A stretch of DNA of 64,000 nucleotides from Pseudomonas fluorescens (GCF_001623525.1 NZ_CP015225.1:6460501-6524500), one strand, 5' to 3'. Counted from the stretch's first letter, positions 40,965 to 50,193 are shown. Notes: generated by a model not told the origin, from the sequence alone. Made by a program: numbers and translations.

Positions 40965-42332
40965 ATGCGCCAAATCTGGAAACCTTTTCGAGCGCTTTAT
41001 TTCGCTTCGCTGATGATGTTGATCGGCTCGGGCCTCTTGAGTACTTACCTGGCCTTGCGCCTGGCCGCCGACCATGTGGACAGTCTCTGGGTCGGTGCGC
41101 TGATGGCCGCCAACTATTTCGGCCTGGTGCTGGGGGGCAAGATCGGTCATCGGCTGATCGCCCGCGTCGGGCACATCCGCGCCTATTCGGCCTGCGCCGG
41201 GATTGTCGGGGCGGCCGTGCTGGGCCATGGCTTGGTGGACTGGCTGCCGGCCTGGGTCGTGCTGCGGATGATTGTCGGCCTCGGGATGATGTGCCAGTAC
41301 ATGGTCATCGAGAGCTGGCTCAACGAGCAAGCCGATGCCAAGCAGCGTGGGGTGGTGTTCAGTGGCTATATGATCGCCTCGTACCTGGGGTTGGTGCTGG
41401 GGCAGTTGATCCTGGTCATGCACCCGGCCCTGGGGCCTGAGCTGTTGATGCTGGTGGCGCTGTGCTTCGCCTTGTGCCTGGTGCCGGTGACACTGACCCG
41501 GCGGATTCACCCGGCGGCGCTGCATCCGGCGCCCATGGAGCCGCGCTTCTTCATCAAGCGTGTGCCACAGTCATTGAGTACGGTGCTGGGCTCCGGATTG
41601 ATCGTCGGCTCGTTCTATGGTCTGGCGCCGCTGTATGCCTCTCAGCAGGGCCTGTCGACCGAGCAGGTCGGTCTGTTCATGGGTAGCTGCATCTTCGCCG
41701 GACTGCTGGTGCAGTGGCCCCTGGGCTGGCTGTCCGATCGATATGACCGGGCGCTGCTGATCCGCTGCTTTGCGCTGGTCCTGACGATCTGTGCGCTGCC
41801 ATTGGCGATTCTTCCGACGGTGCCGCTGGAGGTGCTGTTCGTCGCGGGGTTCTTCTGTTCGCTGGTGCAGTTCTGCCTGTATCCGCTGGCGGTAGCGTTC
41901 TCCAACGACCACGTCGAAGCTGATCGAAGGGTGTCCCTGACCGCGATGCTGCTGGTGACCTACGGCGTGGGAGCCAGCATCGGGCCGCTGGTGGCGGGTG
42001 TGCTGATGAAGATGTTCGGTAGCCAGATGCTCTACGGCTTTTTCGCCTTCTTCGCCCTGGTGCTGGTGTGGCGGATCCGGCCGAAAGCGGTGACCAACCT
42101 GCATCAGGTCGATGACGCACCGCTGCATCACGTGGCGATGCCGGACAGCATGTCGAGTTCGCCTCTGGTGGCGTGCCTCGATCCGCGGGTGGATGAACAA
42201 GTGGTGCAGGAGCAGATGCAGGCGCCGGCCAATCCGGACGTGGAGCCCGAGCCGGCCACTGAGGCTGCGGCCGAGGCTGAAACTGAAACCGAGGCGCCCG
42301 AGACGCCGAGTTTTACCCAGGCCAGGCCTTGA
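40965..42332 (+). CDS. MFS transporter, YcaD-like
   Basis: This 455-residue protein has about twelve membrane helices and the MFS motif LGGKIGHRLIARVG after helix 2. It has an unusual Glu/Ala-rich soluble tail of about 60 residues (EPEPATEAAAEAETETEAPE). It is probably co-transcribed with the preceding ligase gene. Substrate unknown. Confidence 0.85.
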   Translation: MRQIWKPFRALYFASLMMLIGSGLLSTYLALRLAADHVDSLWVGALMAANYFGLVLGGKIGHRLIARVGHIRAYSACAGIVGAAVLGHGLVDWLPAWVVLRMIVGLGMMCQYMVIESWLNEQADAKQRGVVFSGYMIASYLGLVLGQLILVMHPALGPELLMLVALCFALCLVPVTLTRRIHPAALHPAPMEPRFFIKRVPQSLSTVLGSGLIVGSFYGLAPLYASQQGLSTEQVGLFMGSCIFAGLLVQWPLGWLSDRYDRALLIRCFALVLTICALPLAILPTVPLEVLFVAGFFCSLVQFCLYPLAVAFSNDHVEADRRVSLTAMLLVTYGVGASIGPLVAGVLMKMFGSQMLYGFFAFFALVLVWRIRPKAVTNLHQVDDAPLHHVAMPDSMSSSPLVACLDPRVDEQVVQEQMQAPANPDVEPEPATEAAAEAETETEAPETPSFTQARP

Positions 42333-42343
42333 AGCAGGCATAA

Positions 42344-42380
42344 AAAAACGGGCAGTCGCCGCAAGGGACTGCCCGTTTTT
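42344..42380. terminator. Bidirectional terminator, MFS gene and ycgR
   Basis: The stem AAAACGGGCAGTC/GACTGCCCGTTTT lies between the convergent MFS and ycgR genes with A and T runs on both sides. Confidence 0.88.
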
Positions 42381-42394
42381 CATGCCTCGAAAAA

Positions 42395-43141
42395 TCAGAG
42401 GTCGTCTTTATCGAAGCGCCGGGCTTCTCGTTGGAGCTGGTAGACGAACCGCTCGACCTGCCGTTGCACCAGGCCACTGATGTTGTGGAAGCGTACACCG
42501 GCGAACGTGGTGTTGATCCTTTCTTCGAAATGCAGGTAACGCAGCTCGACTGGCGCGGTCATGTTGCCAAAAGGCAGGGCCGCGATGAAACGCTCATACA
42601 CCTGGCCCAATTGCAGACGCTCCGTGATGTCGCCGTCAAAGCGCAATTTGCAACCGGTGGCGGAGATGTCCAGCAACTTGCCATCTACGGGGGACTTGAG
42701 CTTGTCGCCGCCCAGTTCAACGCTTACCAGTTGTGCCAGTTTCAGGGCGGCGCGGAAGGCGTTGCGACGTTGGTGGTAGACCACTTCGTCGGGCAGGGCG
42801 CCGCGATAGCAGCGACCGTCGTTGGATTCATCGATGGTCAGTGGACCCTTGCCATCCCAGGCGATACGCACGCCGTCATGAAAACCCTCGACACGAAACG
42901 GCTCGCCGGCCAGCAGGAAACGCTCGCCGTCCCGGGGGATCATTTCATCCAGGGCGATGGAGTTGGTCTCGCGATCGACGTTGACCAAATAGCTCTGGAA
43001 GCGCTGGCTACGTTCGTGGAAGGTGATGATCAGTGGGTCGTGGCTCTCTTGCAGCATCCGCAGGTTGCCGGAGATTTCCAGGGGCGTGGTGAGGACCTTG
43101 GGGGGCTGCGGAGCATCATCCGCGTTTGATGCATTGAACAC
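42395..43141 (-). CDS. ycgR: Flagellar brake protein YcgR (PilZ domain)
   Basis: This 248-residue c-di-GMP effector has an N-terminal YcgR domain and a C-terminal PilZ domain with both binding motifs: QRRNAFR (RxxxR) and [11 protein letters not shown] (DxSxxG). When bound to c-di-GMP it slows the flagellar motor. Translation begins at a GTG at 43141, since no ATG precedes the conserved residues. It is the last gene of the flgM-flgN-ycgR cluster. Confidence 0.93.
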   Translation of the reverse strand: MFNASNADDAPQPPKVLTTPLEISGNLRMLQESHDPLIITFHERSQRFQSYLVNVDRETNSIALDEMIPRDGERFLLAGEPFRVEGFHDGVRIAWDGKGPLTIDESNDGRCYRGALPDEVVYHQRRNAFRAALKLAQLVSVELGGDKLKSPVDGKLLDISATGCKLRFDGDITERLQLGQVYERFIAALPFGNMTAPVELRYLHFEERINTTFAGVRFHNISGLVQRQVERFVYQLQREARRFDKDDL

Positions 43142-43233
43142 GGTGAGTCAATCTCCAGGCAAAATACGACTACGAATGGCCGGCATTTTGCCAGCATGTA
43201 TCGCGCGTTGATAGAGCGAAGGCATTGTTCGTT

Positions 43234-43701
43234 TCATGCCTGGCTGAGCGGGCGGTGCTTGACCATTCTGGCCGTTGAACCGCTAGCGTCATACAGCGTC
43301 GGGATCTCGCCACCGTTGAGAATGCGCAACTGGTTGGCGGTGGCGGCCTGCTGCATCAGGATCGACTGGCCGTTGCGGGCGTTGGTCGCCTGGCATTGGG
43401 CGAGCAGGTCGTTGAGTACTTTGCTCTGGGAGCGCAGCTGATCGCCGACCGTCGACTGGTCGGCCAGTTGCTCGAGGCCGTCATGGCTGGCGGGCAGGTT
43501 GAGGCTGGCGAGGATCTCGCTGCGTTTGCGGCCATGCTGGTCAAGCAAGATGATCAATGCCTGTTTCTGCGCCAGGATATTCTCCAGCAGGGGCATGTCA
43601 CGACCGTGCAGTGCCACGGATTCGGCCTGCAACAATTCCAGTAGCTGTTGCGCTGGAACGAAGTCGTCGATGATCAATTGCAATAAATGAGTGTCGTGCA
43701 T
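43234..43701 (-). CDS. flgN: Flagellar chaperone FlgN
   Basis: This 155-residue helical protein is the type III export chaperone for the hook-filament junction proteins FlgK and FlgL. Long amphipathic helices are visible (PAQQLLELLQAESVALHGRDMPLLENILAQKQALI). It lies downstream of flgM, 47 bases away, in the usual order. Confidence 0.9.
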   Translation of the reverse strand: MHDTHLLQLIIDDFVPAQQLLELLQAESVALHGRDMPLLENILAQKQALIILLDQHGRKRSEILASLNLPASHDGLEQLADQSTVGDQLRSQSKVLNDLLAQCQATNARNGQSILMQQAATANQLRILNGGEIPTLYDASGSTARMVKHRPLSQA

Positions 43702-43748
43702 GGCTGGCCTTGGGTCTTAGCGTCCAAAAGCCTGGCGCAGGCGGCGGC

Positions 43749-44066
43749 CTAGCGCTGGGCTTCGAAGTTGAGCAGTTTGCTGGCTACGCGGTTGCTGTCG
43801 ACTTTGTAGCTGCCATCGGCGATTGCTGCTTTCAACTCGGCCACGCGGGCGTTGTCGACGACAGGTTGATCGCGCAGCTTGTCAGTGACCTTCTGCAACT
43901 GCTGAGCCTCATTGCTGAGGTGTACCGACTCCCCATTGCTGACCTGGTCGGCTGGTGTAGACAGCGGCGCGGATTTGCCGGCTTCGGCGGTTTCCTTGGT
44001 AGCGCTGGTACGCGTAGTGCCTGTCAGCGGTGAAGAGCTGTTTAAACGATTGAAATCGATGACCAT
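43749..44066 (-). CDS. flgM: Anti-sigma-28 factor FlgM
   Basis: This 105-residue protein opens [14 protein letters not shown] and has the sigma-28-binding C-terminal helices ([33 protein letters not shown]). It holds FliA inactive until export through the completed hook. A clear sigma-28 promoter precedes it, giving negative feedback. Confidence 0.94.
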   Translation of the reverse strand: MVIDFNRLNSSSPLTGTTRTSATKETAEAGKSAPLSTPADQVSNGESVHLSNEAQQLQKVTDKLRDQPVVDNARVAELKAAIADGSYKVDSNRVASKLLNFEAQR

Positions 44067-44102
44067 GGTAAAAAACCTCTGGGTATTTGGACGCTTGCCA
44101 TG

Positions 44103-44129
44103 TTTTCGGCCATTCCCAAAAAAACTTTA
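44103..44129 (-). promoter_or_regulatory. Sigma-28 (FliA) promoter of flgM
   Basis: On the minus strand TAAAGTTT-N11-GCCGAAAA matches the FliA consensus TAAAGTTT-N11-GCCGATAA in 15 of 16 fixed positions. Confidence 0.85.
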
Positions 44130-44238
44130 GGCTCATTTATTCAATGAACGTGCGCACGTCTGCGCTTGCCTTTGCGTAAGGCACAGTCTAGGGAACACCG
44201 GGATCAAGCGCCAGCTTTCTACCTCCTCTACCGGGTCA

Positions 44239-45003
44239 TTACATCGCCACTTCCACTTGGCCTGGAGCCATCACTTGCGCCTTGATGACGCGCTGGGAAT
44301 TGAGGTTTTTTACCCGTATCTGTTCACGCATGCCGCCGTTGGACAGGGCTTCGCCGGGCATCCGCACGGCCAGGGAGCCGCTGCGGGCGGTGATCACGAC
44401 CTGGTCGCCCTTGCGGACCACTTCGGCCTGCTCCAGGTGCACCAGCGTCACGACCTGATCGGCGACCATTGGTCGGACAAGTTTCTGCCCGATGGCCTGA
44501 TCGACGGAGGTCAGGAAGCCCTGGGTGATCTGGCTGATGTCCCGTTCACGCAGCATCACGTCCTGGGGCTCGACGATCCCGGCCCGCTTGAGCGGACGCG
44601 TGGTGGTGACAATTTCCCGAAACAGGCGCACTTGAGCGGGCACGAACACCGTCCAGGGCGCGGCGCTGTCGCAACGAACCTTCACCGTGACGCGGCCCAG
44701 AGGGCGAGCGGGACTCTCCAGCGAAGCAGTCAATTCCTTGTCGCACATTGGCATGCGCAGGCGCGGGTCGAGTTGGTTGACTTCGATTTCGTAGCGACCT
44801 TCGGTTTGACTGGTAGCCAGATAGTCTTCTACGGTGAATTCAAGAAAGCCCTGAGTGACGCCGATAAGGAGATCAGGCAAGGTAACCGGAACAGCAGCAA
44901 GGGCAGGACCGCCCGAAGTGAACAGGCAGACAGCCAGCAGTGCACCGAGCCAGTGGCGGCAGTGAGTGGTCAGGCGTCGAGAAAATGTCGTTTGTGCGTT
45001 CAT
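44239..45003 (-). CDS. flgA: Flagellar P-ring assembly chaperone FlgA
   Basis: This 254-residue periplasmic chaperone has a signal peptide ending PALAA (about residue 36) and an SAF-type C-terminal domain with RVIKAQVMAPGQVEVAM. It promotes polymerisation of FlgI into the P ring. It is divergent from cheV. A sigma-54 motif lies so close upstream that the mRNA may be nearly leaderless. Confidence 0.93.
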   Translation of the reverse strand: MNAQTTFSRRLTTHCRHWLGALLAVCLFTSGGPALAAVPVTLPDLLIGVTQGFLEFTVEDYLATSQTEGRYEIEVNQLDPRLRMPMCDKELTASLESPARPLGRVTVKVRCDSAAPWTVFVPAQVRLFREIVTTTRPLKRAGIVEPQDVMLRERDISQITQGFLTSVDQAIGQKLVRPMVADQVVTLVHLEQAEVVRKGDQVVITARSGSLAVRMPGEALSNGGMREQIRVKNLNSQRVIKAQVMAPGQVEVAM

Positions 45004-45014
45004 GCCGGTTCAAT

Positions 45015-45030
45015 AGCAAGCCCCGTGCCG
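45015..45030 (-). promoter_or_regulatory. Candidate sigma-54 promoter of flgA
   Basis: Minus-strand CGGCACGGGGCTTGCT has GG and GC separated by ten bases. The expected start of transcription falls at or next to the flgA start codon. Confidence 0.5.
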
Positions 45031-45081
45031 TTTAGTGATGAATGCGCGTCGGACACATTAGCGTTAGGTAGGAGTCAGGGC

Positions 45082-46008
45082 ATGGCGGGAGTAATGGATT
45101 CGGTAAACCAGCGCACTCAGCTGGTCGGTCAGAATCGCCTGGAGCTGTTGTTGTTCCGTCTCGACGGCCAACAAATGTATGGGATCAACGTATTCAAGGT
45201 CCGCGAGGTGCTGCAATGCCCCAAGCTGACCCTGATGCCCAAGTCCAGCCCCGTCGTGTGCGGTGTGGCCAATATTCGGGGAGCGACCATCCCGATTCTC
45301 GACCTGGCGATGGCGACCGGTTCCGGTCGGCTGCTGGACCAGAGCAATCCGTTTGTGATCATCACCGAGTACAACACCAAGACCCAGGGGTTCCTGGTCC
45401 GCTCGGTGGAGCGCATCGTCAACATGAACTGGGAAGAGATCCATCCACCGCCCAAGGGGACCGGCCGCGATCACTACCTCACGGCAGTGACCCGGGTCGA
45501 TAACCAGTTGGTGGAAATCATCGACGTGGAAAAAATCCTCGCCGAAGTAGCACCCACGCCGGAAGCGATCTCCGTGGGGGTGGTGGATGCCGAAACCCAG
45601 CACAAGGCGATTTCGCTGCGGGTGTTGACCGTCGATGACTCTTCGGTGGCCCGCAAGCAGGTGACCCGTTGTCTGCAAACGGTTGGCGTCGAGGTGGTGG
45701 CGTTGAACGACGGGCGACAGGCGCTGGATTACCTGCGCAAGCTGGTCGACGAGGGCAAGAAGCCTGAGGAAGAGTTCCTGATGATGATCTCCGACATTGA
45801 AATGCCGGAGATGGACGGGTACACCCTGACCTCGGAAATCCGCAGCGATCCGCGCATGCAAAAGCTGCACATCATCTTGCATACTTCGTTGTCCGGGGTT
45901 TTCAACCAGGCGATGGTCAAGAAGGTCGGTGCCGACGATTTCCTGGCGAAATTCCGTCCCGATGACCTGGCGTCCCGGGTCGTCGATCGGATCAAGGCAG
46001 CAGAATAA
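45082..46008 (+). CDS. cheV: Chemotaxis protein CheV
   Basis: The 308-residue protein fuses an N-terminal CheW domain (LLLFRLDGQQMYGINVFKVREVLQ; GVANIRGATIPILDL) to a C-terminal receiver domain (Asp in MMISDIEMPEMDGYTLT, Lys in DDFLAKF). It links receptors to CheA and adapts signalling by phosphorylation. GGAG stands seven bases before the ATG at 45082. cheR follows 58 bases later. Confidence 0.94.
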   Translation: MAGVMDSVNQRTQLVGQNRLELLLFRLDGQQMYGINVFKVREVLQCPKLTLMPKSSPVVCGVANIRGATIPILDLAMATGSGRLLDQSNPFVIITEYNTKTQGFLVRSVERIVNMNWEEIHPPPKGTGRDHYLTAVTRVDNQLVEIIDVEKILAEVAPTPEAISVGVVDAETQHKAISLRVLTVDDSSVARKQVTRCLQTVGVEVVALNDGRQALDYLRKLVDEGKKPEEEFLMMISDIEMPEMDGYTLTSEIRSDPRMQKLHIILHTSLSGVFNQAMVKKVGADDFLAKFRPDDLASRVVDRIKAAE

Positions 46009-46066
46009 AGTAAAGGTCGGGCGCGTTGTGCGCCCGGCAAGTCAACACGATGAAAGAGGCGGTATC

Positions 46067-46894
46067 TTGTCTACGGGTAATTTGGATTTCGAACAGTTCC
46101 GGGTCTTCCTGGAAAAAGCCTGTGGCATCTTGCTTGGTGAAAACAAGCAATACCTGGTGTCGAGCCGTCTCAATAAATTGATGGAGCAACAGGGCCTCAA
46201 GTCATTGGGCGAGCTTGTGCAGCGTATCCAGACCCAACCGCGCAGCGGCTTGCGCGAGATGGTGGTGGACGCCATGACCACCAACGAAACCCTGTGGTTT
46301 CGCGACACCTATCCGTTCGAGGTGTTGAAGAACAAAGTACTGCCAGCCGCCATCAAGGCCAGCCCGGGCCAGCGCCTGCGGATCTGGTCGGCGGCCTGTT
46401 CGTCGGGGCAGGAACCCTATTCGCTGTCGATGTCCATCGATGAGTTCGAACGCTCCAACCTCGGCCAGTTGAAAGGCGGCGTGCAGATCGTCGCCACCGA
46501 CCTGTCCGGGACCATGCTCAATAACTGCAAGACTGGCGAGTACGACAGCCTGGCCATCGGCCGTGGTTTGTCGCCGGACCGCCTGCAACGCTACTTCGAC
46601 CCGAAAGGGCCGGGCAAGTGGGTGGTCAAGGCGCCGATCAAGAGCCGGGTGGAGTTCCGCTCGTTCAACCTGCTGGACAGCTATGCCAGCCTGGGCAAGT
46701 TCGACATCGTGTTCTGCCGCAACGTACTGATCTACTTCTCCGCCGAAGTGAAGAAAGACATCCTGCTGCGCATCCACGGCACGCTCAAGCCGGGCGGCTA
46801 CCTGTTCCTCGGCGCCTCCGAGGCGTTGAACGGTTTGCCGGATCATTACCAGATGGTCCAGTGCAGCCCGGGGATCATTTACCAGGCGAAGTGA
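46067..46894 (+). CDS. cheR: Chemotaxis methyltransferase CheR
   Basis: This 275-residue protein methylates glutamates of chemoreceptors with S-adenosylmethionine. An N-terminal helical domain is followed by the SAM fold (IWSAACSSGQEPYSLSM; FDIVFCRNVLIYF). The only start with a ribosome site (AAGAGG) and the family N-terminus STGNLDFEQF is a TTG at 46067; the longer ATG frame runs into cheV. A terminator follows. Confidence 0.94.
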   Translation: MSTGNLDFEQFRVFLEKACGILLGENKQYLVSSRLNKLMEQQGLKSLGELVQRIQTQPRSGLREMVVDAMTTNETLWFRDTYPFEVLKNKVLPAAIKASPGQRLRIWSAACSSGQEPYSLSMSIDEFERSNLGQLKGGVQIVATDLSGTMLNNCKTGEYDSLAIGRGLSPDRLQRYFDPKGPGKWVVKAPIKSRVEFRSFNLLDSYASLGKFDIVFCRNVLIYFSAEVKKDILLRIHGTLKPGGYLFLGASEALNGLPDHYQMVQCSPGIIYQAK

Positions 46895-46909
46895 TTGGCT
46901 TGGGTTGTC

Positions 46910-46944
46910 AAAAAACGGGAGTCCCCACGGGTTCCCGTTTTTTT
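46910..46944 (+). terminator. Rho-independent terminator of cheVR
   Basis: The stem AAAAACGGGA...TCCCGTTTTT ends in seven T. Confidence 0.8.
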
Positions 46945-46977
46945 ATGCCCGATAATTTCCTTCCTATCACCCTGATC

Positions 46978-47008
46978 CCTGTGGGAGCGAGTCAGCTCGC
47001 TCCCACAT
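46978..47008. repeat. Short inverted repeat (second REP-like type)
   Basis: TGTGGGAGCGAG...CTCGCTCCCACA forms a single perfect hairpin between cheR and flgB. Confidence 0.7.
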
Positions 47009-47134
47009 TTTTGACCTCTGTTGCCTGGATGAAAGCGGCAGAAAAGCGGCAGCTTGCGGAAGCCAGTTGCCGCTTTTCTGGCATTGCCGCTTTGCCGATG
47101 CCCGCAAAACCCCGGTTTATGGGCCTTTTGAAAG

Positions 47135-47150
47135 TGGCACGCCGCTTGCT
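47135..47150 (+). promoter_or_regulatory. Sigma-54 promoter of flgBCDE
   Basis: TGGCACGCCGCTTGCT is a near-perfect -24/-12 element, 44 bases before flgB, consistent with FleQ/FleR-RpoN control of hook genes. Confidence 0.9.
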
Positions 47151-47193
47151 AAGTTCATCGTACGTACATTCTGGTCACCCAAAGGTTTCCGAC

Positions 47194-47601
47194 ATGAGCA
47201 TCAGCTTCGATAAAGCGCTCGGTATCCACGAACAGGCCCTGAGCTTCCGCGCCCAGCGTGCCGAAGTCCTGGCCAACAACATCGCCAACGCCGACACCCC
47301 GAACTACAAGGCTCGGGACCTGGACTTCTCCAAAGTGCTCGCCGAGCAGAACGAGAAGACCAAGAACGGCCACTTCGCCTTGAACATGACCAACAGCCGT
47401 CATATCGAGGCCGAAGGCCTGGGCAATGGCGACGAATCGCTGATGTATCGCACGCCGATGCAGCCTTCGATCGACCAGAACACCGTGGACGCTCAACTGG
47501 AACAGTCCAACTACGCGGAAAACTCCGTGAACTTCCAGGCCAGCTTCACCCTGCTCAACAGCAAATTCAAAGGGCTGGTATCGGCCCTGCGTGGAGAGTA
47601 A
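47194..47601 (+). CDS. flgB: Flagellar basal-body rod protein FlgB
   Basis: This 135-residue proximal rod subunit has the N-terminal rod motif ALSFRAQRAEVLANNIANADTPNYKARDLDF and a C-terminal coiled segment. It is exported by the flagellar type III system without a cleaved signal. The ATG at 47194 is the first start after the sigma-54 element. flgC begins four bases after its stop. Confidence 0.95.
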   Translation: MSISFDKALGIHEQALSFRAQRAEVLANNIANADTPNYKARDLDFSKVLAEQNEKTKNGHFALNMTNSRHIEAEGLGNGDESLMYRTPMQPSIDQNTVDAQLEQSNYAENSVNFQASFTLLNSKFKGLVSALRGE

Positions 47602-47604
47602 GCC

Positions 47605-48048
47605 ATGTCGATTGCTAGCGTATTCAACATTGCCGGCAGTGCCATGAGTGCCCAGACCACTCGCCTGAACACCGTCGCCAGTAACATCGCCAACGCCGAG
47701 ACCGTTTCGTCGAGCATCGACCAGACCTACCGCGCCCGCCACCCGGTTTTCGCCACCATGTTCCAGGGCGGCCAGTCCGGCGGCAGCGACTCGCTGTTCC
47801 AGGAGCAGGACGCGGCCGGGCAGGGCGTACAGGTGCTTGGCGTGGTCGAAGACCAGAGCAACCTCGAAGCCCGTTATGAGCCAAATCATCCGGCTGCGGA
47901 CGCCAAGGGTTATGTCTACTACCCGAACGTCAACGTGGTCGAAGAAATGGCCGACATGATTTCCGCCAGTCGTTCGTTCCAGACCAACGCCGAAATGATG
48001 AACACCGCCAAAACCATGATGCAGAAGGTCCTGACCCTCGGTCAGTGA
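47605..48048 (+). CDS. flgC: Flagellar basal-body rod protein FlgC
   Basis: This 147-residue rod subunit has the motif MSAQTTRLNTVASNIANAETV and the C-terminal VEEMADMISASRSFQTNAEMMNTAK. It stacks on FlgB in the proximal rod. It is the second gene of flgBCDE. Confidence 0.95.
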   Translation: MSIASVFNIAGSAMSAQTTRLNTVASNIANAETVSSSIDQTYRARHPVFATMFQGGQSGGSDSLFQEQDAAGQGVQVLGVVEDQSNLEARYEPNHPAADAKGYVYYPNVNVVEEMADMISASRSFQTNAEMMNTAKTMMQKVLTLGQ

Positions 48049-48063
48049 TAAGGGGCGAGTCAC

Positions 48064-48786
48064 ATGAGCGTTACCAACACTACCAGCGGTTTGAGCCTGA
48101 ACGAGATTCTGGCCAATTCCTCGGTCAAGACCAACAACACCTCCGATACCCTCGGGGCAGTGACAGGTGCGGCGACCGGCAAGAAGGAACTGGGCAAGGA
48201 TGCGTTCCTGCAACTGCTCGTTACCCAGCTGAAGAACCAGAACCCGCTGGAGCCCCAGGACAACGGTGAGTTCGTGGCCCAATTGGCGCAGTTCAGCAGC
48301 CTGGAAGGCATCACCACCCTCAACGAGACCGTCAGCGGCATCGCCGGCAACTACAACTCGTCCCAGGCCTTGCAGGCTTCGTCGCTGGTGGGCCGCTCGG
48401 TCATTGCTCCAGGCGACAAGGCTGTGGTCGATACCTCCAAGAGCCTCAACGGCACGGTGGTGGTGCCAACCTCGGTGTCCTCCGTCGCGGTCAAGATCGT
48501 GGACAAGGACGGCAAGACCGTTCGCACCATCGACTTGGGCAGCCAGAACGCCGGCAATTCCGCGTTCATCTGGGATGGCAAGAACGATGCGGGCACGGTC
48601 GTTGAATCGGGCACTTACACCTTCGCGGCCTCGACCACCATCGACGGCAAGGCCACGTCGTTGATCACCAACCTGCCGGCCACGGTCAGCAGCGTGACGA
48701 TCAGCCAGACGGGCGGTGAGCTGATGCTCAACCTGGCCGGGCTGGGCAGCATTGCCCTGTCCAAAGTACAAACTATTGGTATGTAG
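48064..48786 (+). CDS. flgD: Flagellar hook-capping protein FlgD
   Basis: This 240-residue protein caps the growing hook. The conserved N-terminal block KDAFLQLLVTQLKNQNPLEPQDNGEFVAQLAQFSSLEGI is followed by FlgD Ig-like/Tudor domains (VKIVDKDGKTVRTIDLGSQNAG). It lies 15 bases after flgC. Confidence 0.95.
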   Translation: MSVTNTTSGLSLNEILANSSVKTNNTSDTLGAVTGAATGKKELGKDAFLQLLVTQLKNQNPLEPQDNGEFVAQLAQFSSLEGITTLNETVSGIAGNYNSSQALQASSLVGRSVIAPGDKAVVDTSKSLNGTVVVPTSVSSVAVKIVDKDGKTVRTIDLGSQNAGNSAFIWDGKNDAGTVVESGTYTFAASTTIDGKATSLITNLPATVSSVTISQTGGELMLNLAGLGSIALSKVQTIGM

Positions 48787-48814
48787 AGCCGACTAACCGG
48801 CAAAAGGAGTCAAC

Positions 48815-50140
48815 ATGTCTTTCAACATCGGCCTTAGCGGTCTCTATGCAGCCAACAAACAGCTGGACGTGACCGGCAACAACATCGCCAACGTGGCGAC
48901 CACCGGTTTCAAATCGTCCCGCGCGGAATTCGAAGACGTCTACTCGGCCACCAAGCTGGGCTCGGGCAGCAAGACTGTCGGCAACGGCGTGCGCCTGGCC
49001 AACGTTTCCCAGCAGTTCGGCCAGGGGGATGTCAACAACACCGGCAACGTGCTGGACATGGGTATCCAGGGCCAGGGTTTCTTTGTTCTGAGCAACGACG
49101 GCTCCCTGAGCTACACCCGTGCCGGTACGTTCAAGACCGACAAGGAAGGTTTCATCACCAACAGCGATGGTACTGCGCGCCTGCAGGGTTATGGTGTGGA
49201 CGCCAACGGCAAGATCCAGAACGGGATCCTGACCGACCTGCGCATCGACACTTCGAACCTGCCGCCGCAAGCCACCAGCCTGGTTTCTTCGACGATCAAC
49301 CTGAACTCCACGGCGACGCCGATCACCGTTGCGTTCAACCCGACCGACACGGCCACATTCACCAAGCAATTCACTACCCCGGTCTATGATACCCAGGGCA
49401 ACCAGCACTCCATGGACCAGTACATGGTCAAGACTGCCGGTAATACCTGGAACGTCTATACCTTGATCGATGGTCGTAACCTCAATGGCAGCGCGCCGGT
49501 TGCTCCGAACGCTCCGGTTCCTTCCACAATGACGTTCGACTCGAACGGCAGACTAACCCAGGTCAGCACTCCGGTTCCGCCGACCGTTCCGCCGACTGTT
49601 CCGACACCTGCGCCAACCATCAGCAATGATCTGAATCTGGTTGGCTGGGTCCCAGGCACTGTGACTAATGGTACATGGACTGCTAATGGCGCGGGCTCGT
49701 CGACTATTACGATCTCCATGGCCAACACCACCCAATTCAACGCCGACACCGCCCGCTCGATTCCAGCCCAGAACGGTTACGCCACGGGCCAGATTACCAA
49801 CCTGACCATCGACGGCAGCGGTGTACTGTTGGCCAACTTCAGCAACAACCAGACCAAGCCGATCGGCCAGCTCGCACTCGCCAGCTTCACCAACGAGCAA
49901 GGCCTGCAGCCGGTAGGCGGCACCAGCTGGAAAGAAACCTTCGCCTCGGGCATCCCGGGCTACGATGCCCCGGAAACCGGCACTTTGGGCTCGATCGTCT
50001 CCAACTCCCTGGAAGAGTCCAACGTCAACCTGACCAACGAACTGGTCGAGCTGATCAAGGCCCAGAGCAACTACCAGGCGAACGCCAAGACCATCTCCAC
50101 CCAGAGCACCATCATGCAGACCATCATTCAGATGACCTGA
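48815..50140 (+). CDS. flgE: Flagellar hook protein FlgE
   Basis: This 441-residue hook subunit has conserved N-terminal (LYAANKQLDVTGNNIANVATTGFKSSRAEF) and C-terminal (NVNLTNELVELIKAQSNYQANAKTISTQ) coiled regions. The surface-exposed middle is variable and contains a Pro/Thr-rich stretch (about residues 250-268) next to an Asn/Thr-rich one. It is the last gene of the operon; flgF and later genes are not in the window. A terminator follows. Confidence 0.95.
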   Translation: MSFNIGLSGLYAANKQLDVTGNNIANVATTGFKSSRAEFEDVYSATKLGSGSKTVGNGVRLANVSQQFGQGDVNNTGNVLDMGIQGQGFFVLSNDGSLSYTRAGTFKTDKEGFITNSDGTARLQGYGVDANGKIQNGILTDLRIDTSNLPPQATSLVSSTINLNSTATPITVAFNPTDTATFTKQFTTPVYDTQGNQHSMDQYMVKTAGNTWNVYTLIDGRNLNGSAPVAPNAPVPSTMTFDSNGRLTQVSTPVPPTVPPTVPTPAPTISNDLNLVGWVPGTVTNGTWTANGAGSSTITISMANTTQFNADTARSIPAQNGYATGQITNLTIDGSGVLLANFSNNQTKPIGQLALASFTNEQGLQPVGGTSWKETFASGIPGYDAPETGTLGSIVSNSLEESNVNLTNELVELIKAQSNYQANAKTISTQSTIMQTIIQMT

Positions 50141-50167
50141 TGTCGAAGGTTGCTTGACGCTGCACAC

Positions 50168-50193
50168 GGAGCCCCTCGCAAGAGGGGCTTTTT
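50168..50193 (+). terminator. Rho-independent terminator of flgBCDE
   Basis: The stem AGCCCCTC/GAGGGGCT is followed by five T. Confidence 0.85.
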
